In this document: piece by piece, positions 36,803-44,603 of the stretch
Layout of the letters: every line of letters begins with the position of its first letter
How positions within the stretch are numbered: position 1 is the stretch's first letter
Source of the DNA: Clostridia bacterium
GTDB lineage: Bacteria; Bacillota; Clostridia; TANB77; CAG-508
Length of the DNA: 64,000 nucleotides
Direction of reading: 5' to 3'
Assembly (NCBI GenBank): GCA_017528085.1
Contig: JAFXPH010000004.1
Location: 124,001 to 188,000 of the forward strand
Position numbers and translations under genes: made by a program
The notes under the pieces: generated by a model
What the model saw: only the letters and a program-made list of their open reading frames with translations
What the model was told of the DNA's origin: nothing
Database searches by the model: none

Positions 36803-37584
36803 TTTCAAGAGTTACATTTCCAAATTTAAAATTACAACTAGATGTAAATAGTGTTGCATTTAGAATAGGTGGAATTCCAATATATTTCTATGCAATATTT
36901 ATAGTAATTGGTATTGCAGTTGTATTTTTCTTCTTATACAAAGATGAAAAAAGATATGGATTAATATATCAAGATCTATTTAGCCTTGCTGTTTTATTAA
37001 TACCAGTTTCAATTATTGGAGCGAGACTTTACTATGTTGCATTTAGATGGGATGTATATAAAGATAACTTGGGGTTAATTTGGAACATAAGAGATGGAGG
37101 TTTAGCTCTATATGGAGGATTAATACTTGGTACTTTATATACAATGTATTTTGCAGAAAAACACAAAATGAGATTTTGGGATACATTAGATTGGATAGTT
37201 TTATATCTTCCACTAGCTCAAGCAATAGGAAGGTTAGGTAACTTCTTTAATGTAGAAGCTTATGGAATAGAGACAAACTTTTTCCTAAAAATGGGAATTG
37301 AAAAAAATGGAGTAATCTCTTTTGTTCATCCAACATTTCTTTATGAAATAATTGCACTTATAATCATTTTTGTAGTTTTAAATAGACTTAAAGATAAAAG
37401 AAGATATAGTGGACAAATGACATACATTTATATATGTATGTACAGTTTCTTTAGATTCTTTATTGAATATTTAAGAGCTGACTCATTAATGTTTATGGGA
37501 TTTAAGGCAACAATGATTGTTTCACTTATTGCTTTTGTTTGGACAGGCATATTACTTTTGATGCATAGGAAAAGTAAACAATAA
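36799..37584 (+). CDS. lgt: prolipoprotein diacylglyceryl transferase
   Basis: Lgt moves diacylglycerol from phosphatidylglycerol to the lipobox cysteine of prolipoproteins at the outer face of the membrane. The 261-residue product is polytopic (about seven helices) and has GARLYYV, RDGGLALYGG (variant of HGGL with Asp for His), and the signature GRLGNFFNVEAYG. The start ATG overlaps the mutL stop (ATGA), implying translational coupling between unrelated functions. The usual partner lspA is not in the window. Confidence 0.93.
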   Translation: MISRVTFPNLKLQLDVNSVAFRIGGIPIYFYAIFIVIGIAVVFFFLYKDEKRYGLIYQDLFSLAVLLIPVSIIGARLYYVAFRWDVYKDNLGLIWNIRDGGLALYGGLILGTLYTMYFAEKHKMRFWDTLDWIVLYLPLAQAIGRLGNFFNVEAYGIETNFFLKMGIEKNGVISFVHPTFLYEIIALIIIFVVLNRLKDKRRYSGQMTYIYICMYSFFRFFIEYLRADSLMFMGFKATMIVSLIAFVWTGILLLMHRKSKQ

Positions 37585-37649
37585 TACGAAGGATAAAATC
37601 AATTACTAATATTGAGCTTAAGAGGATAGATTATATGAGGAGTAAGAAA

Positions 37650-38090
37650 ATGAAAAAATTTCTTAAAGCTTTAATTATATTTTTATTACTACTAATAGTA
37701 ATAATTGATTTTTATAATACAATAACGGTTATTTTTGACAAGGATAATTTGTTATTTAATTTAATAGGAGTAAATGTAAAAGATATTTACTTTAAGACAA
37801 CTTGCTTTGAAACATTAATTGCTTCAATTGTAATATTATTAATTACATTTATACTTTATATTATCAAAAACTCATTTGCAGCAGTAATTGGTTTTATAAA
37901 TGTTATTATTAGATTTGTATTCTTAATAATGTGCATGATTAAGGCAAATTACACTAATATTAATAATTTAATCCTTTTAGGAATTAATATTTTAGTTTTA
38001 ATATTCTACATCATATTCTTCTCAATATGTAAAAAAATGAATATCAAAACGATGAGAGAAAAGATGGATAGACTAAAGGAAAAAGTATAA
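37650..38090 (+). CDS. hypothetical four-helix membrane protein
   Basis: This unrecognised 146-residue integral membrane protein has hydrophobic helices at about 5-25, 55-75, 78-98 and 104-124, with a basic C-terminal tail ending in Lys/Arg/Glu residues. ATG 37650 is preferred because GAGGAG at 37637-37642 lies seven bases upstream; the ATG at 37635 overlaps that site. It follows lgt by 65 bases without a terminator between them, so it may be read from the mutL promoter, and is closed by a strong hairpin. Confidence 0.65.
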   Translation: MKKFLKALIIFLLLLIVIIDFYNTITVIFDKDNLLFNLIGVNVKDIYFKTTCFETLIASIVILLITFILYIIKNSFAAVIGFINVIIRFVFLIMCMIKANYTNINNLILLGINILVLIFYIIFFSICKKMNIKTMREKMDRLKEKV

Positions 38091-38100
38091 TAAAAATCAT

Positions 38101-38129
38101 AAAATAGCCCTTTTTGGGGCTATTTTTTT
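38101..38129 (+). terminator. terminator of the mutL-lgt unit
   Basis: AAAATAGCCC (38101-38110) pairs with GGGCTATTTT (38117-38126), followed by more T. Confidence 0.9.
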
Positions 38130-38130
38130 A

Positions 38131-38159
38131 TTGTGTTTTTAATTAAAAAATGATAATAT
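38131..38159 (+). promoter_or_regulatory. promoter of the ABC exporter operon
   Basis: TTGTGT at 38131-38136 and TAATAT at 38154-38159, 17-base spacer; -35 is weak. Confidence 0.5.
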
Positions 38160-38180
38160 TATATGGATTGGAGGTAGAAA

Positions 38181-39917
38181 ATGTTTAAAACTTTACTAAA
38201 ATCAGTAAGAGAATATAAAAAGTACGCAATTATGACTCCATTACTTGTTATGTGCGAAACAATATTAGAAGTTGTAATTCCTTATCTTATGGCAAAACTA
38301 ATAGATGAGGGTGTTTATGAAGGTAATATGAGTAATATATACAAGTTTGGAATCATGCTTATTTGTGGAGCATTATTATCATTATTCTTTGGTGTAATGT
38401 CTGCAATTATAGATTCTAAAGCTGGAAGTGGATTTGGAAAAAACTTAAGAAAAGATCTTTATTATAAGGTTCAAACTTATTCTTTTAGTAATATTGATAA
38501 ATTCAGTGCATCTAGTTTAATTACTAGACTTACTACTGATGTTTCATGGGTTACTATGGCTTTCCAAATGGCAATTAGGAATGCTGTAAGGGCACCATTT
38601 ATGCTTTTATCAGCATTAGTTATGGCATTTACAATTAATAAAAAGATATCACTTATATTCTTATTATTAATTCCTATACTTGCTGCACTTCTTGGACTTA
38701 TCAGTTCAAAAGCACATCCAGTATTTAAAAAATTATTTACAAAATATGACGACTTAAATAATATTGTTGAAGAAAATACAAACGGAATAAGAGTAGTTAA
38801 GTCATTTGTACTTGAAGATGAAGAAATCAAGAAATTTGAAGATAAGTCTCAAGAAATATATAATTTGTTTTCAAAAGCTACAAGAATTTTAGCATTTAAC
38901 AATCCAGTAATGGAATTTACTATGTACTCTGCTATGATTGGTATATCATGGGTAGGTGCTAAGATTATTGTTAATTCAAATATGACAGAACTTACAACTG
39001 GACAACTTGCAAGTTTAATTACATACTCTACACAAATATTATCTGCAATAATGTTTATAACAATGATGATTGTTATGGGTACTATGGCATTAGCATCAGC
39101 ACAAAGATTAACAGAGCTATTAAAAGAAGAGACTGATATTAAAAATCCAGAAAATCCTATTGAAAAAGTAGATGATGGATCAATTGAATTTAAGAATGTT
39201 TCATTTAGCTATGCTAAAGATGCAACATCAAAAGTATTAAATAACGTCAATTTAAAAATAGATTCTGGTTCAACTATAGGAATTATTGGTGGAACAGGTT
39301 CTGGTAAATCTAGCTTAGTAAACTTGATTCCAAGATTATATGATGTAACAGAAGGAGAATTATTAGTTGGAGGAAAGAATGTAAAAGACTATGACCTAGA
39401 AGTACTAAGAGATTCTGTTTCATGTGTACTTCAAAAGAATGAACTTTTCTCAGGAAGTATTAAAGATAATATTAGATGGGGTAATGAAAATGCTTCAGAT
39501 GAAGAAATAGTTGAAGTTTGTAAATTAGCCCAAGCAGATAAATTTATTGAGTCATTCCCAGACAAATATGATACACATATTGAACAAGGTGGTACTAATG
39601 TTTCAGGTGGCCAAAAACAAAGACTATGTATTGCAAGAGCTCTGCTTAAAAAACCAAAGATATTAATACTTGATGATTCAACATCTGCAGTAGATACAAA
39701 AACAGATCAATTAATAAGAGATGCATTTAAAAATAAAATTCCAAATACAACTAAGATTATAATTGCTCAGAGAATTGCTTCTGTTCAAGATAGTGACAAG
39801 ATAGTAGTATTAGATGATGGCAAAATAAACGGTATAGGAACACATGATGAATTAATGCAAACAAATGAAATCTATAGAGAAGTTTATGAGTCACAAACTA
39901 AAGGGAAGGAGGAATAA
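38181..39917 (+). CDS. ABC exporter half-transporter, degenerate-site subunit
   Basis: This 578-residue half-transporter has a six-helix membrane domain (to about residue 310) and a nucleotide-binding domain with Walker A GGTGSGKS and signature VSGGQKQR. The residue after Walker B is Asp, not the catalytic Glu (LILDDSTSAVD), and the switch His is Gln (IIAQRIAS). Both changes are typical of the non-catalytic half of heterodimeric exporters such as TM287/288. Its partner starts two bases after its stop. Substrates of this class are drugs, lipids or peptides; which one applies here is unknown. GGAGGTAG precedes ATG 38181. Confidence 0.93.
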   Translation: MFKTLLKSVREYKKYAIMTPLLVMCETILEVVIPYLMAKLIDEGVYEGNMSNIYKFGIMLICGALLSLFFGVMSAIIDSKAGSGFGKNLRKDLYYKVQTYSFSNIDKFSASSLITRLTTDVSWVTMAFQMAIRNAVRAPFMLLSALVMAFTINKKISLIFLLLIPILAALLGLISSKAHPVFKKLFTKYDDLNNIVEENTNGIRVVKSFVLEDEEIKKFEDKSQEIYNLFSKATRILAFNNPVMEFTMYSAMIGISWVGAKIIVNSNMTELTTGQLASLITYSTQILSAIMFITMMIVMGTMALASAQRLTELLKEETDIKNPENPIEKVDDGSIEFKNVSFSYAKDATSKVLNNVNLKIDSGSTIGIIGGTGSGKSSLVNLIPRLYDVTEGELLVGGKNVKDYDLEVLRDSVSCVLQKNELFSGSIKDNIRWGNENASDEEIVEVCKLAQADKFIESFPDKYDTHIEQGGTNVSGGQKQRLCIARALLKKPKILILDDSTSAVDTKTDQLIRDAFKNKIPNTTKIIIAQRIASVQDSDKIVVLDDGKINGIGTHDELMQTNEIYREVYESQTKGKEE

Positions 39918-39919
39918 TT

Positions 39920-41800
39920 ATGGACGAGAAAAGACAAAAACCTCCTGTAAACTTTGGAGCATTTAAAAGAATAGCAAAGATGATACTAAAAAAATATTCT
40001 AAAAGATTAATCTTAGTTATCATTTGTATAATAATTAGTTCAGTAGTATCAGTTAAAGGTTTATCATTTATTCAAGTATTAATTGATGATTATATAGAAC
40101 CATTACTACTAGATAAGAATCCAGATTTTGAACCTTTAAAACATCAATTATTTTTACTTGCTTGTTTATACTTAACAGGTATACTAACATCACTTACATA
40201 TAATCTTTTAATGGTAACTGTTGGACAAGGTACTTTAAAGCAAATAAGAGATACAATGTTTACTAAATTACAAAATCTTCCAATTAAGTATTTTGATACA
40301 AATACTCATGGAGATATAATGAGTAGATTTACAAACGATACTGATACACTAGAAGAAATGATTACAAGAGCATTTCCACAATTTATAAAATCTTTAGCAT
40401 CAGTTATTGCAATTGTAGTAGCTATGGTTAAATTAAGTGCACCACTTACTATAATAGTACTTATTTTAATGACATCTATATTTGCAACAACTAAAGCCAT
40501 TGTTTCAAGAAGTTCTAAATTCTTTATGAACCAACAACAAATACTTGGTAAAGTAAATGGTTACATAGAAGAAATGCTTACAGGTCAAAAAGTTATTAAA
40601 GTATTTAATCATGAAGAGAAAACCAAAGCAGAATTTGATGCATTAAATGAAGAACTATTTGAAAATCAATATAAAGCTCATAGAGCTGCAAACATATTAA
40701 TGCCCGCTATTAATAACGTTGGTAACTTAACTTATGTATTAATTGCAATTATTGGTGGATATTTTGCAGTAAATGGAATATTACCTAATTTGACAGTAGG
40801 TGTTATAGCTTCTTTCTTAGCTTTAACTCGTTCTTTCATGCAACCAGTTAAGCAAGTATCAAGTCAAATAAACTCAATTATTATGGCTTTGGCTGGAGCT
40901 ACAAGAATATTCTCTTTGATAGATCAAGAAGAGGAAGTAGACGATGGTTATGTTACACTTGTTAAAGTTAAAGAAGGAAATGGTAATTTTGTAGAAACTG
41001 ATGGAGATGAAGGAATCTGGGCATGGAAACATCCTCATCATACTGGTGAAACAGAGTATGTTCTTCTAAAAGGAGATATATTAATTGATAACGTAGATTT
41101 CTCTTATGATGGAGAAAAGAATGTATTAGAAGATATTTATATCTTTGCTAAACCAGGTCAAAAAATAGCTTTAGTAGGATCCACAGGTGCTGGTAAAACG
41201 ACAATTGCAAATTTACTTAATAGATTCTATGATGTTTCAGATGGTAAGATTAGATATGATGGAATTAATATAAATAAGATTAAGAAGAAAGATTTAAGAA
41301 GAGCATTAGGTATGGTTCTCCAAGATACTAATCTATTTACAGGAACTATTAAAGATAATATTAGATATGGTAAGCTTGATGCAACTGATGATGAGATAAT
41401 AGAAGCTGCAAAACTTGCTAATGCTGATAGCTTTATCAGAAGACTTCCAGAAGGATATGATACAGTTATTAAAGAAAATGGTGCAGCACTTTCTCAAGGC
41501 CAAAGACAATTAATTGCAATTGCAAGGTGTGCAATTAATAATCCACCATCAATGATATTAGATGAAGCTACATCTAGTATCGATACTAGAACTGAAAAGA
41601 TTGTTCAAGATGGTATGGATAAATTAATGAATGGTAGAACAGTTTTTGTAATAGCACATAGACTTTCAACTGTAAGAAATTCTAAAGCTATTATGGTTAT
41701 GGAACATGGTAAAATAATTGAAAGAGGAAACCATGAAGAACTGTTAGAGTTAAAAGGAGAGTACTATCAGTTATATACTGGACAAGTAGAATTAGAATAA
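39920..41800 (+). CDS. ABC exporter half-transporter, catalytic subunit
   Basis: This is the 626-residue partner half-transporter. Its nucleotide-binding domain has Walker A GSTGAGKT, signature LSQGQRQL, catalytic Glu in MILDEATSSID and switch His in VIAHRLST, so it supplies the working catalytic Glu and His. Between membrane domain and ATPase it carries an extra segment around GDEGIWAWKHPHHTGE, rich in His and Trp, inserted after VDDGYV; this lengthens it relative to the family. It lies two bases from the first subunit, with GAAGGAGG overlapping that gene's end, so the halves are made in step. Confidence 0.94.
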   Translation: MDEKRQKPPVNFGAFKRIAKMILKKYSKRLILVIICIIISSVVSVKGLSFIQVLIDDYIEPLLLDKNPDFEPLKHQLFLLACLYLTGILTSLTYNLLMVTVGQGTLKQIRDTMFTKLQNLPIKYFDTNTHGDIMSRFTNDTDTLEEMITRAFPQFIKSLASVIAIVVAMVKLSAPLTIIVLILMTSIFATTKAIVSRSSKFFMNQQQILGKVNGYIEEMLTGQKVIKVFNHEEKTKAEFDALNEELFENQYKAHRAANILMPAINNVGNLTYVLIAIIGGYFAVNGILPNLTVGVIASFLALTRSFMQPVKQVSSQINSIIMALAGATRIFSLIDQEEEVDDGYVTLVKVKEGNGNFVETDGDEGIWAWKHPHHTGETEYVLLKGDILIDNVDFSYDGEKNVLEDIYIFAKPGQKIALVGSTGAGKTTIANLLNRFYDVSDGKIRYDGININKIKKKDLRRALGMVLQDTNLFTGTIKDNIRYGKLDATDDEIIEAAKLANADSFIRRLPEGYDTVIKENGAALSQGQRQLIAIARCAINNPPSMILDEATSSIDTRTEKIVQDGMDKLMNGRTVFVIAHRLSTVRNSKAIMVMEHGKIIERGNHEELLELKGEYYQLYTGQVELE

Positions 41801-41806
41801 AAAAAT

Positions 41807-41839
41807 AAAGGATTAAACTTAAAAAGTTTAATCCTTTTT
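41807..41839. terminator. bidirectional terminator
   Basis: A 14-bp stem (41807-41820 with 41824-41837) with a three-base loop has T residues on the right and A residues on the left. It serves both the ABC operon and the convergent membrane protein gene. Confidence 0.9.
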
Positions 41840-41853
41840 AATTTAAATATTAA

Positions 41854-42474
41854 TTATTCTTTAACTTCTTTTTTATCTATATGTTTCATAGAAAAATAGA
41901 AAAGTGAAGAAATAACTACACCAATTGTTGCTGTGTATAATTGTGTTACTGACATTGCTGTTTGTAAAGTAGAAACAGCTTTTGCTGGAACTAGTCCAAA
42001 TCCTTTGTTAATTAAAACAAATGAACCAAATATGATAGCAACTTTAACTGCAATTCCAATTGCTCCTGTTACATAGAAATTCACTTTTTTGCCTAATAAT
42101 AAATATTTAAATGCAAATATTAATGCAAAGTTACCTAGCCAAATAGCTGGTAATTGATAAATCATAACCATGTTTAATGGACCAAATACATAACCATTAA
42201 TAATTGTAGATATACTAGGCATAGTAACTACTAATAATATTTTTTTCCATCCTTTTAAATTTAAAGCAGTAAGTACTAAAGCAGTATTTACTATTGATCC
42301 AACAATTAGTTGTGATTGTTGTGTTGAAAGTGCTGTTCCAAATGCTAATGATAATAATTTAGCAAGGAATGTTGGCACAAGAAGAGCTATTAGGGCTATC
42401 AAAATAGTTTGAATCATATCAGCTGTTTTTGAGTAGTCAAACGCAGTTCTTTCTAATACTTTTTCGTTTTCCAT
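41854..42474 (-). CDS. hypothetical polytopic membrane protein
   Basis: This 206-residue protein has a 25-residue polar start and about six hydrophobic helices, ending in a short Lys/Glu tail. The middle contains TMPSISTIINGYVFGP followed by YQLPAIWLGN, with Pro and Gly inside helices. The small size and helix count recall ECF transporter S-components, but no family signature was clear, so the substrate and class are open. I use the ATG at 42474 because GGAGGT lies at 42486-42481 on this strand; the ATG at 42498 lies before that site. It is monocistronic and convergent with the ABC exporter. Confidence 0.7.
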   Translation of the reverse strand: MENEKVLERTAFDYSKTADMIQTILIALIALLVPTFLAKLLSLAFGTALSTQQSQLIVGSIVNTALVLTALNLKGWKKILLVVTMPSISTIINGYVFGPLNMVMIYQLPAIWLGNFALIFAFKYLLLGKKVNFYVTGAIGIAVKVAIIFGSFVLINKGFGLVPAKAVSTLQTAMSVTQLYTATIGVVISSLFYFSMKHIDKKEVKE

Positions 42475-42504
42475 AATTATACCTCCATTATAATTCATAA
42501 GAAG

Positions 42505-42566
42505 ATTATAATATATAAATAAAAAATATTAAATAGCTTTAAATTAAAAAAATAATGTGATAAGAT
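42505..42566. promoter_or_regulatory. divergent promoter region
   Basis: On the minus strand TATAAT (42510-42505) has TTTAAT (42533-42528) 17 bases upstream. On the plus strand TAAGAT (42561-42566) has TTTAAA (42538-42543) 17 bases upstream, facing the HAD gene. Both -35 boxes are weak. Confidence 0.4.
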
Positions 42567-42589
42567 ATGCCTAAATAAGGAGATGTTAT

Positions 42590-43183
42590 ATGAGACATTT
42601 TATTTTTGATTTGGGTGGAGTCCTAAAAAAGAGAATTCAATTTGAGCAAATAAAAGACGAACCTAGTGTTGGCCCGAGACTAGATGGCGATCTTTTAAGA
42701 ACTATTGAATCTGGAAAAATGTCTATCAGAGAATATGTAAAAACATATGCAAATGAGTTTAATAAGAAGAATATCTCTTATGATGAATTCGTTCGAAATT
42801 ATTATGAGATTGGAAAAAAGTACGGTGGTATTTTCCCAGATGTTGATAAAGTATTCCAATTACTAAATAGTAAAGGAGTCAAAATTTACTTACTATCCAA
42901 TTTACATGAACTTTGCTACGATGAAATAAAAGAAGAGTTCGACTTATCAATCTTTGAAAAAATGTTTTTATCATATGAAATGGGTTGTGTAAAACCAGAT
43001 CCAATTATTTATCAAAAAGTAATTGAAGAAATTGGTGATGATCCTAAAAATATGTATTTCTTTGATGATAAAGAAAAGAATGTTTTAGCTGCACAAAAAG
43101 AAGGAATGAATGCTTATGTAACTGAGGGTAACTTCTTATATGAAAGAGTATCCGAAATTCTTAAAAATTTAAAGGAGGATTAA
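42590..43183 (+). CDS. HAD-superfamily hydrolase (YihX-like)
   Basis: This 197-residue cytosolic HAD protein has motif I FDLGGV with the nucleophilic Asp; the second Asp is replaced by Gly, as in YihX-type members. Motif II is LLSNL, with a Lys in GCVKPDP (motif III) and DDKEKN (motif IV). The helical cap between residues about 15 and 80 indicates the HAD-IA subgroup, usually small sugar-phosphate phosphatases. The substrate cannot be told. It is preceded by AAGGAG and followed two bases later by a membrane-anchored protein gene, so they share a transcript. Confidence 0.88.
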   Translation: MRHFIFDLGGVLKKRIQFEQIKDEPSVGPRLDGDLLRTIESGKMSIREYVKTYANEFNKKNISYDEFVRNYYEIGKKYGGIFPDVDKVFQLLNSKGVKIYLLSNLHELCYDEIKEEFDLSIFEKMFLSYEMGCVKPDPIIYQKVIEEIGDDPKNMYFFDDKEKNVLAAQKEGMNAYVTEGNFLYERVSEILKNLKED

Positions 43184-43185
43184 AA

Positions 43186-43704
43186 ATGGAAGGCTCTAGA
43201 AAAGTGGTTGTATTACTAATCGTTTTAGTATTAATACTTGTTTGTGCTTTAATTTATACAGTTTCACGTTTAAATAAAGTATGTGGTGTACCTTTTGTTG
43301 TACCAGAAGGAATAGAAAACACAACAGTAGCTGAAAAAACTGAAACAGAAAAGGTAGAAACAGAAAAAGTAATAACTAACGATGATGTTGCAACTTTACA
43401 AATGAGAATTGGTGAATCATTCGAAAAGTACATAGCAAGAGATGAAAATGTAATTGAGGTTAGGGTAAATAGAATGTCATTTTTTGATGGAAAAGAAATG
43501 GCAAAAATACTTGAGGTAGAGTATGATCCAAACCTATTTTATGTTGATATTTCTTACGACGTAAAAGTTAAAAATGTACAATCAGGACTTGCCGGAAACG
43601 GTAGAGAAGATGAAGATAACTGGATAGTAGAGAAATCTGCTTGTACAACAGTTAGAATGGAGAACGGAGAATATACAATCGTATCTGAAGGTACAGGTTG
43701 GTAA
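43186..43704 (+). CDS. hypothetical membrane-anchored protein
   Basis: This unrecognised 172-residue protein has one hydrophobic helix at about 6-26. A linker contains a short tandem repeat (TEKVETEKV), and an extracellular domain of about 110 residues follows with mixed strands, e.g. IEVRVNRMSFF and FYVDISYDVKVK. No lipobox is present. AAAGGAGG precedes ATG 43186, just two bases after the HAD gene. The repeated Thr-Glu-Lys unit may be a spacer between membrane and domain. Confidence 0.7.
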   Translation: MEGSRKVVVLLIVLVLILVCALIYTVSRLNKVCGVPFVVPEGIENTTVAEKTETEKVETEKVITNDDVATLQMRIGESFEKYIARDENVIEVRVNRMSFFDGKEMAKILEVEYDPNLFYVDISYDVKVKNVQSGLAGNGREDEDNWIVEKSACTTVRMENGEYTIVSEGTGW

Positions 43705-43715
43705 AAAGATAAAAT

Positions 43716-44066
43716 ATGGAACTATTAATTAGCTTATTTTATTGTCTATCATTAACAATAATGATAGAACTAATAATCGCAATTATATTTGGAATTAGAG
43801 ATAAGAAAGACATTTATTTAGTCATATTAGCTCAAATATTAACAAATCCAGTAGTGGTCCTAACTACAACTTTTGCAAGTCTTAAGTTTAGTTATACTGT
43901 GTATATAATAATTGTAGCTATTATGGAATTGCTAGCAATAATAGTTGAAGGGCTATTATATAAAAAATATTTTAAAAAACAGACAATAAATCCTTTTGTT
44001 TTCGCTTTAATTTTAAATATGATTTCTTTTATAATGGGCTTTGTTATTAGTCCTATAATAGGTTAG
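43716..44066 (+). CDS. hypothetical four-helix membrane protein
   Basis: This 116-residue product is almost wholly hydrophobic with about four membrane helices (around 3-22, 30-50, 52-75 and 92-113) separated by short charged turns such as GIRDKKD and LYKKYFKKQ. No family was recognised. The ribosome site is poor, and it starts 11 bases after the preceding gene, so translation may be coupled. It ends the HAD unit; no hairpin follows before the next promoter. Confidence 0.6.
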   Translation: MELLISLFYCLSLTIMIELIIAIIFGIRDKKDIYLVILAQILTNPVVVLTTTFASLKFSYTVYIIIVAIMELLAIIVEGLLYKKYFKKQTINPFVFALILNMISFIMGFVISPIIG

Positions 44067-44070
44067 AAAT

Positions 44071-44099
44071 TTGAAATAACATGCGAAAAATGTTATAAT
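44071..44099 (+). promoter_or_regulatory. promoter of the 44159 gene
   Basis: TTGAAA (44071-44076) and TATAAT (44094-44099), 17-base spacer. Confidence 0.8.
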
Positions 44100-44158
44100 T
44101 AAAGTGTAGTAACTTTTATGACCCATGCAAGCTTTTATACAAAAGGAGGATGATATTT

Positions 44159-44431
44159 GTGTTTAAAGAAAAGCTTGTACGATTCGTGGTTTGGCTGAGT
44201 TTGCTCTTCGCGTATGGCTTATCTGCATTCGAGTGCGGAAAGCTCGCGTACAAGGCCTTTACTACTCTTGCGGGGCTTCCTGAAATATGGATTCTCCTTC
44301 AGAGTATAGGCGGAATACTCATCGGACTTCTCGGAGTTGGGTTCCTGCTTGGAATTTGGTTCATTATTATGATCTTTAACATTGTAATGGATCTTAATGA
44401 ATTCAGGGGCTTCAGCTTGCAATGGAAGTGA
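44159..44431 (+). CDS. hypothetical small membrane protein of higher G+C
   Basis: This 90-residue protein has two or three hydrophobic segments (about 7-25 and 42-75, the latter Gly-rich: GGILIGLLGVGFLLG) and a short polar C-terminus. I do not recognise it. The start is GTG 44159, nine bases from the AGGAGG at 44144-44149; the ATG at 44150 abuts that site and is unlikely. Base use is unlike neighbours (TTCGCG, CTCGCG, GTGCGG, CGATTCGTG) but like the genes at 24254 and 25676. It has its own AT-rich promoter and a GC-rich terminator and is monocistronic, consistent with acquisition as a single unit. Confidence 0.65.
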   Translation: MFKEKLVRFVVWLSLLFAYGLSAFECGKLAYKAFTTLAGLPEIWILLQSIGGILIGLLGVGFLLGIWFIIMIFNIVMDLNEFRGFSLQWK

Positions 44432-44455
44432 AAATGTACTACATTTTTACGTGTA

Positions 44456-44488
44456 GGGTGCGACCTTATAGGTTGCACCCGTTTTTTT
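44456..44488 (+). terminator. terminator of the 44159 gene
   Basis: GGGTGCGACC (44456-44465) pairs with GGTTGCACCC (44471-44480) with one G-T pair, then seven T. Confidence 0.92.
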
Positions 44489-44509
44489 GTCTAAATTTAT
44501 TGAAAATAA

Positions 44510-44538
44510 TTGAGATTTAGGCATCTTTATGATATAAT
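44510..44538 (+). promoter_or_regulatory. promoter of uvrB-kinase-uvrA
   Basis: TTGAGA (44510-44515) and TATAAT (44533-44538), 17-base spacer. I did not find a LexA-box candidate I would defend. Confidence 0.75.
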
Positions 44539-44603
44539 CTATATGTTTATTGGATAATATTTTTTTATCCTTATCATTAAGCTATATATAAGAGGAATAA
44601 TAT

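Noticed and set aside
44219..44422. 67-residue minus-strand frame opposite the 44159 gene
   Set aside because: It lacks a ribosome site, and the plus strand has a complete transcription and translation unit.
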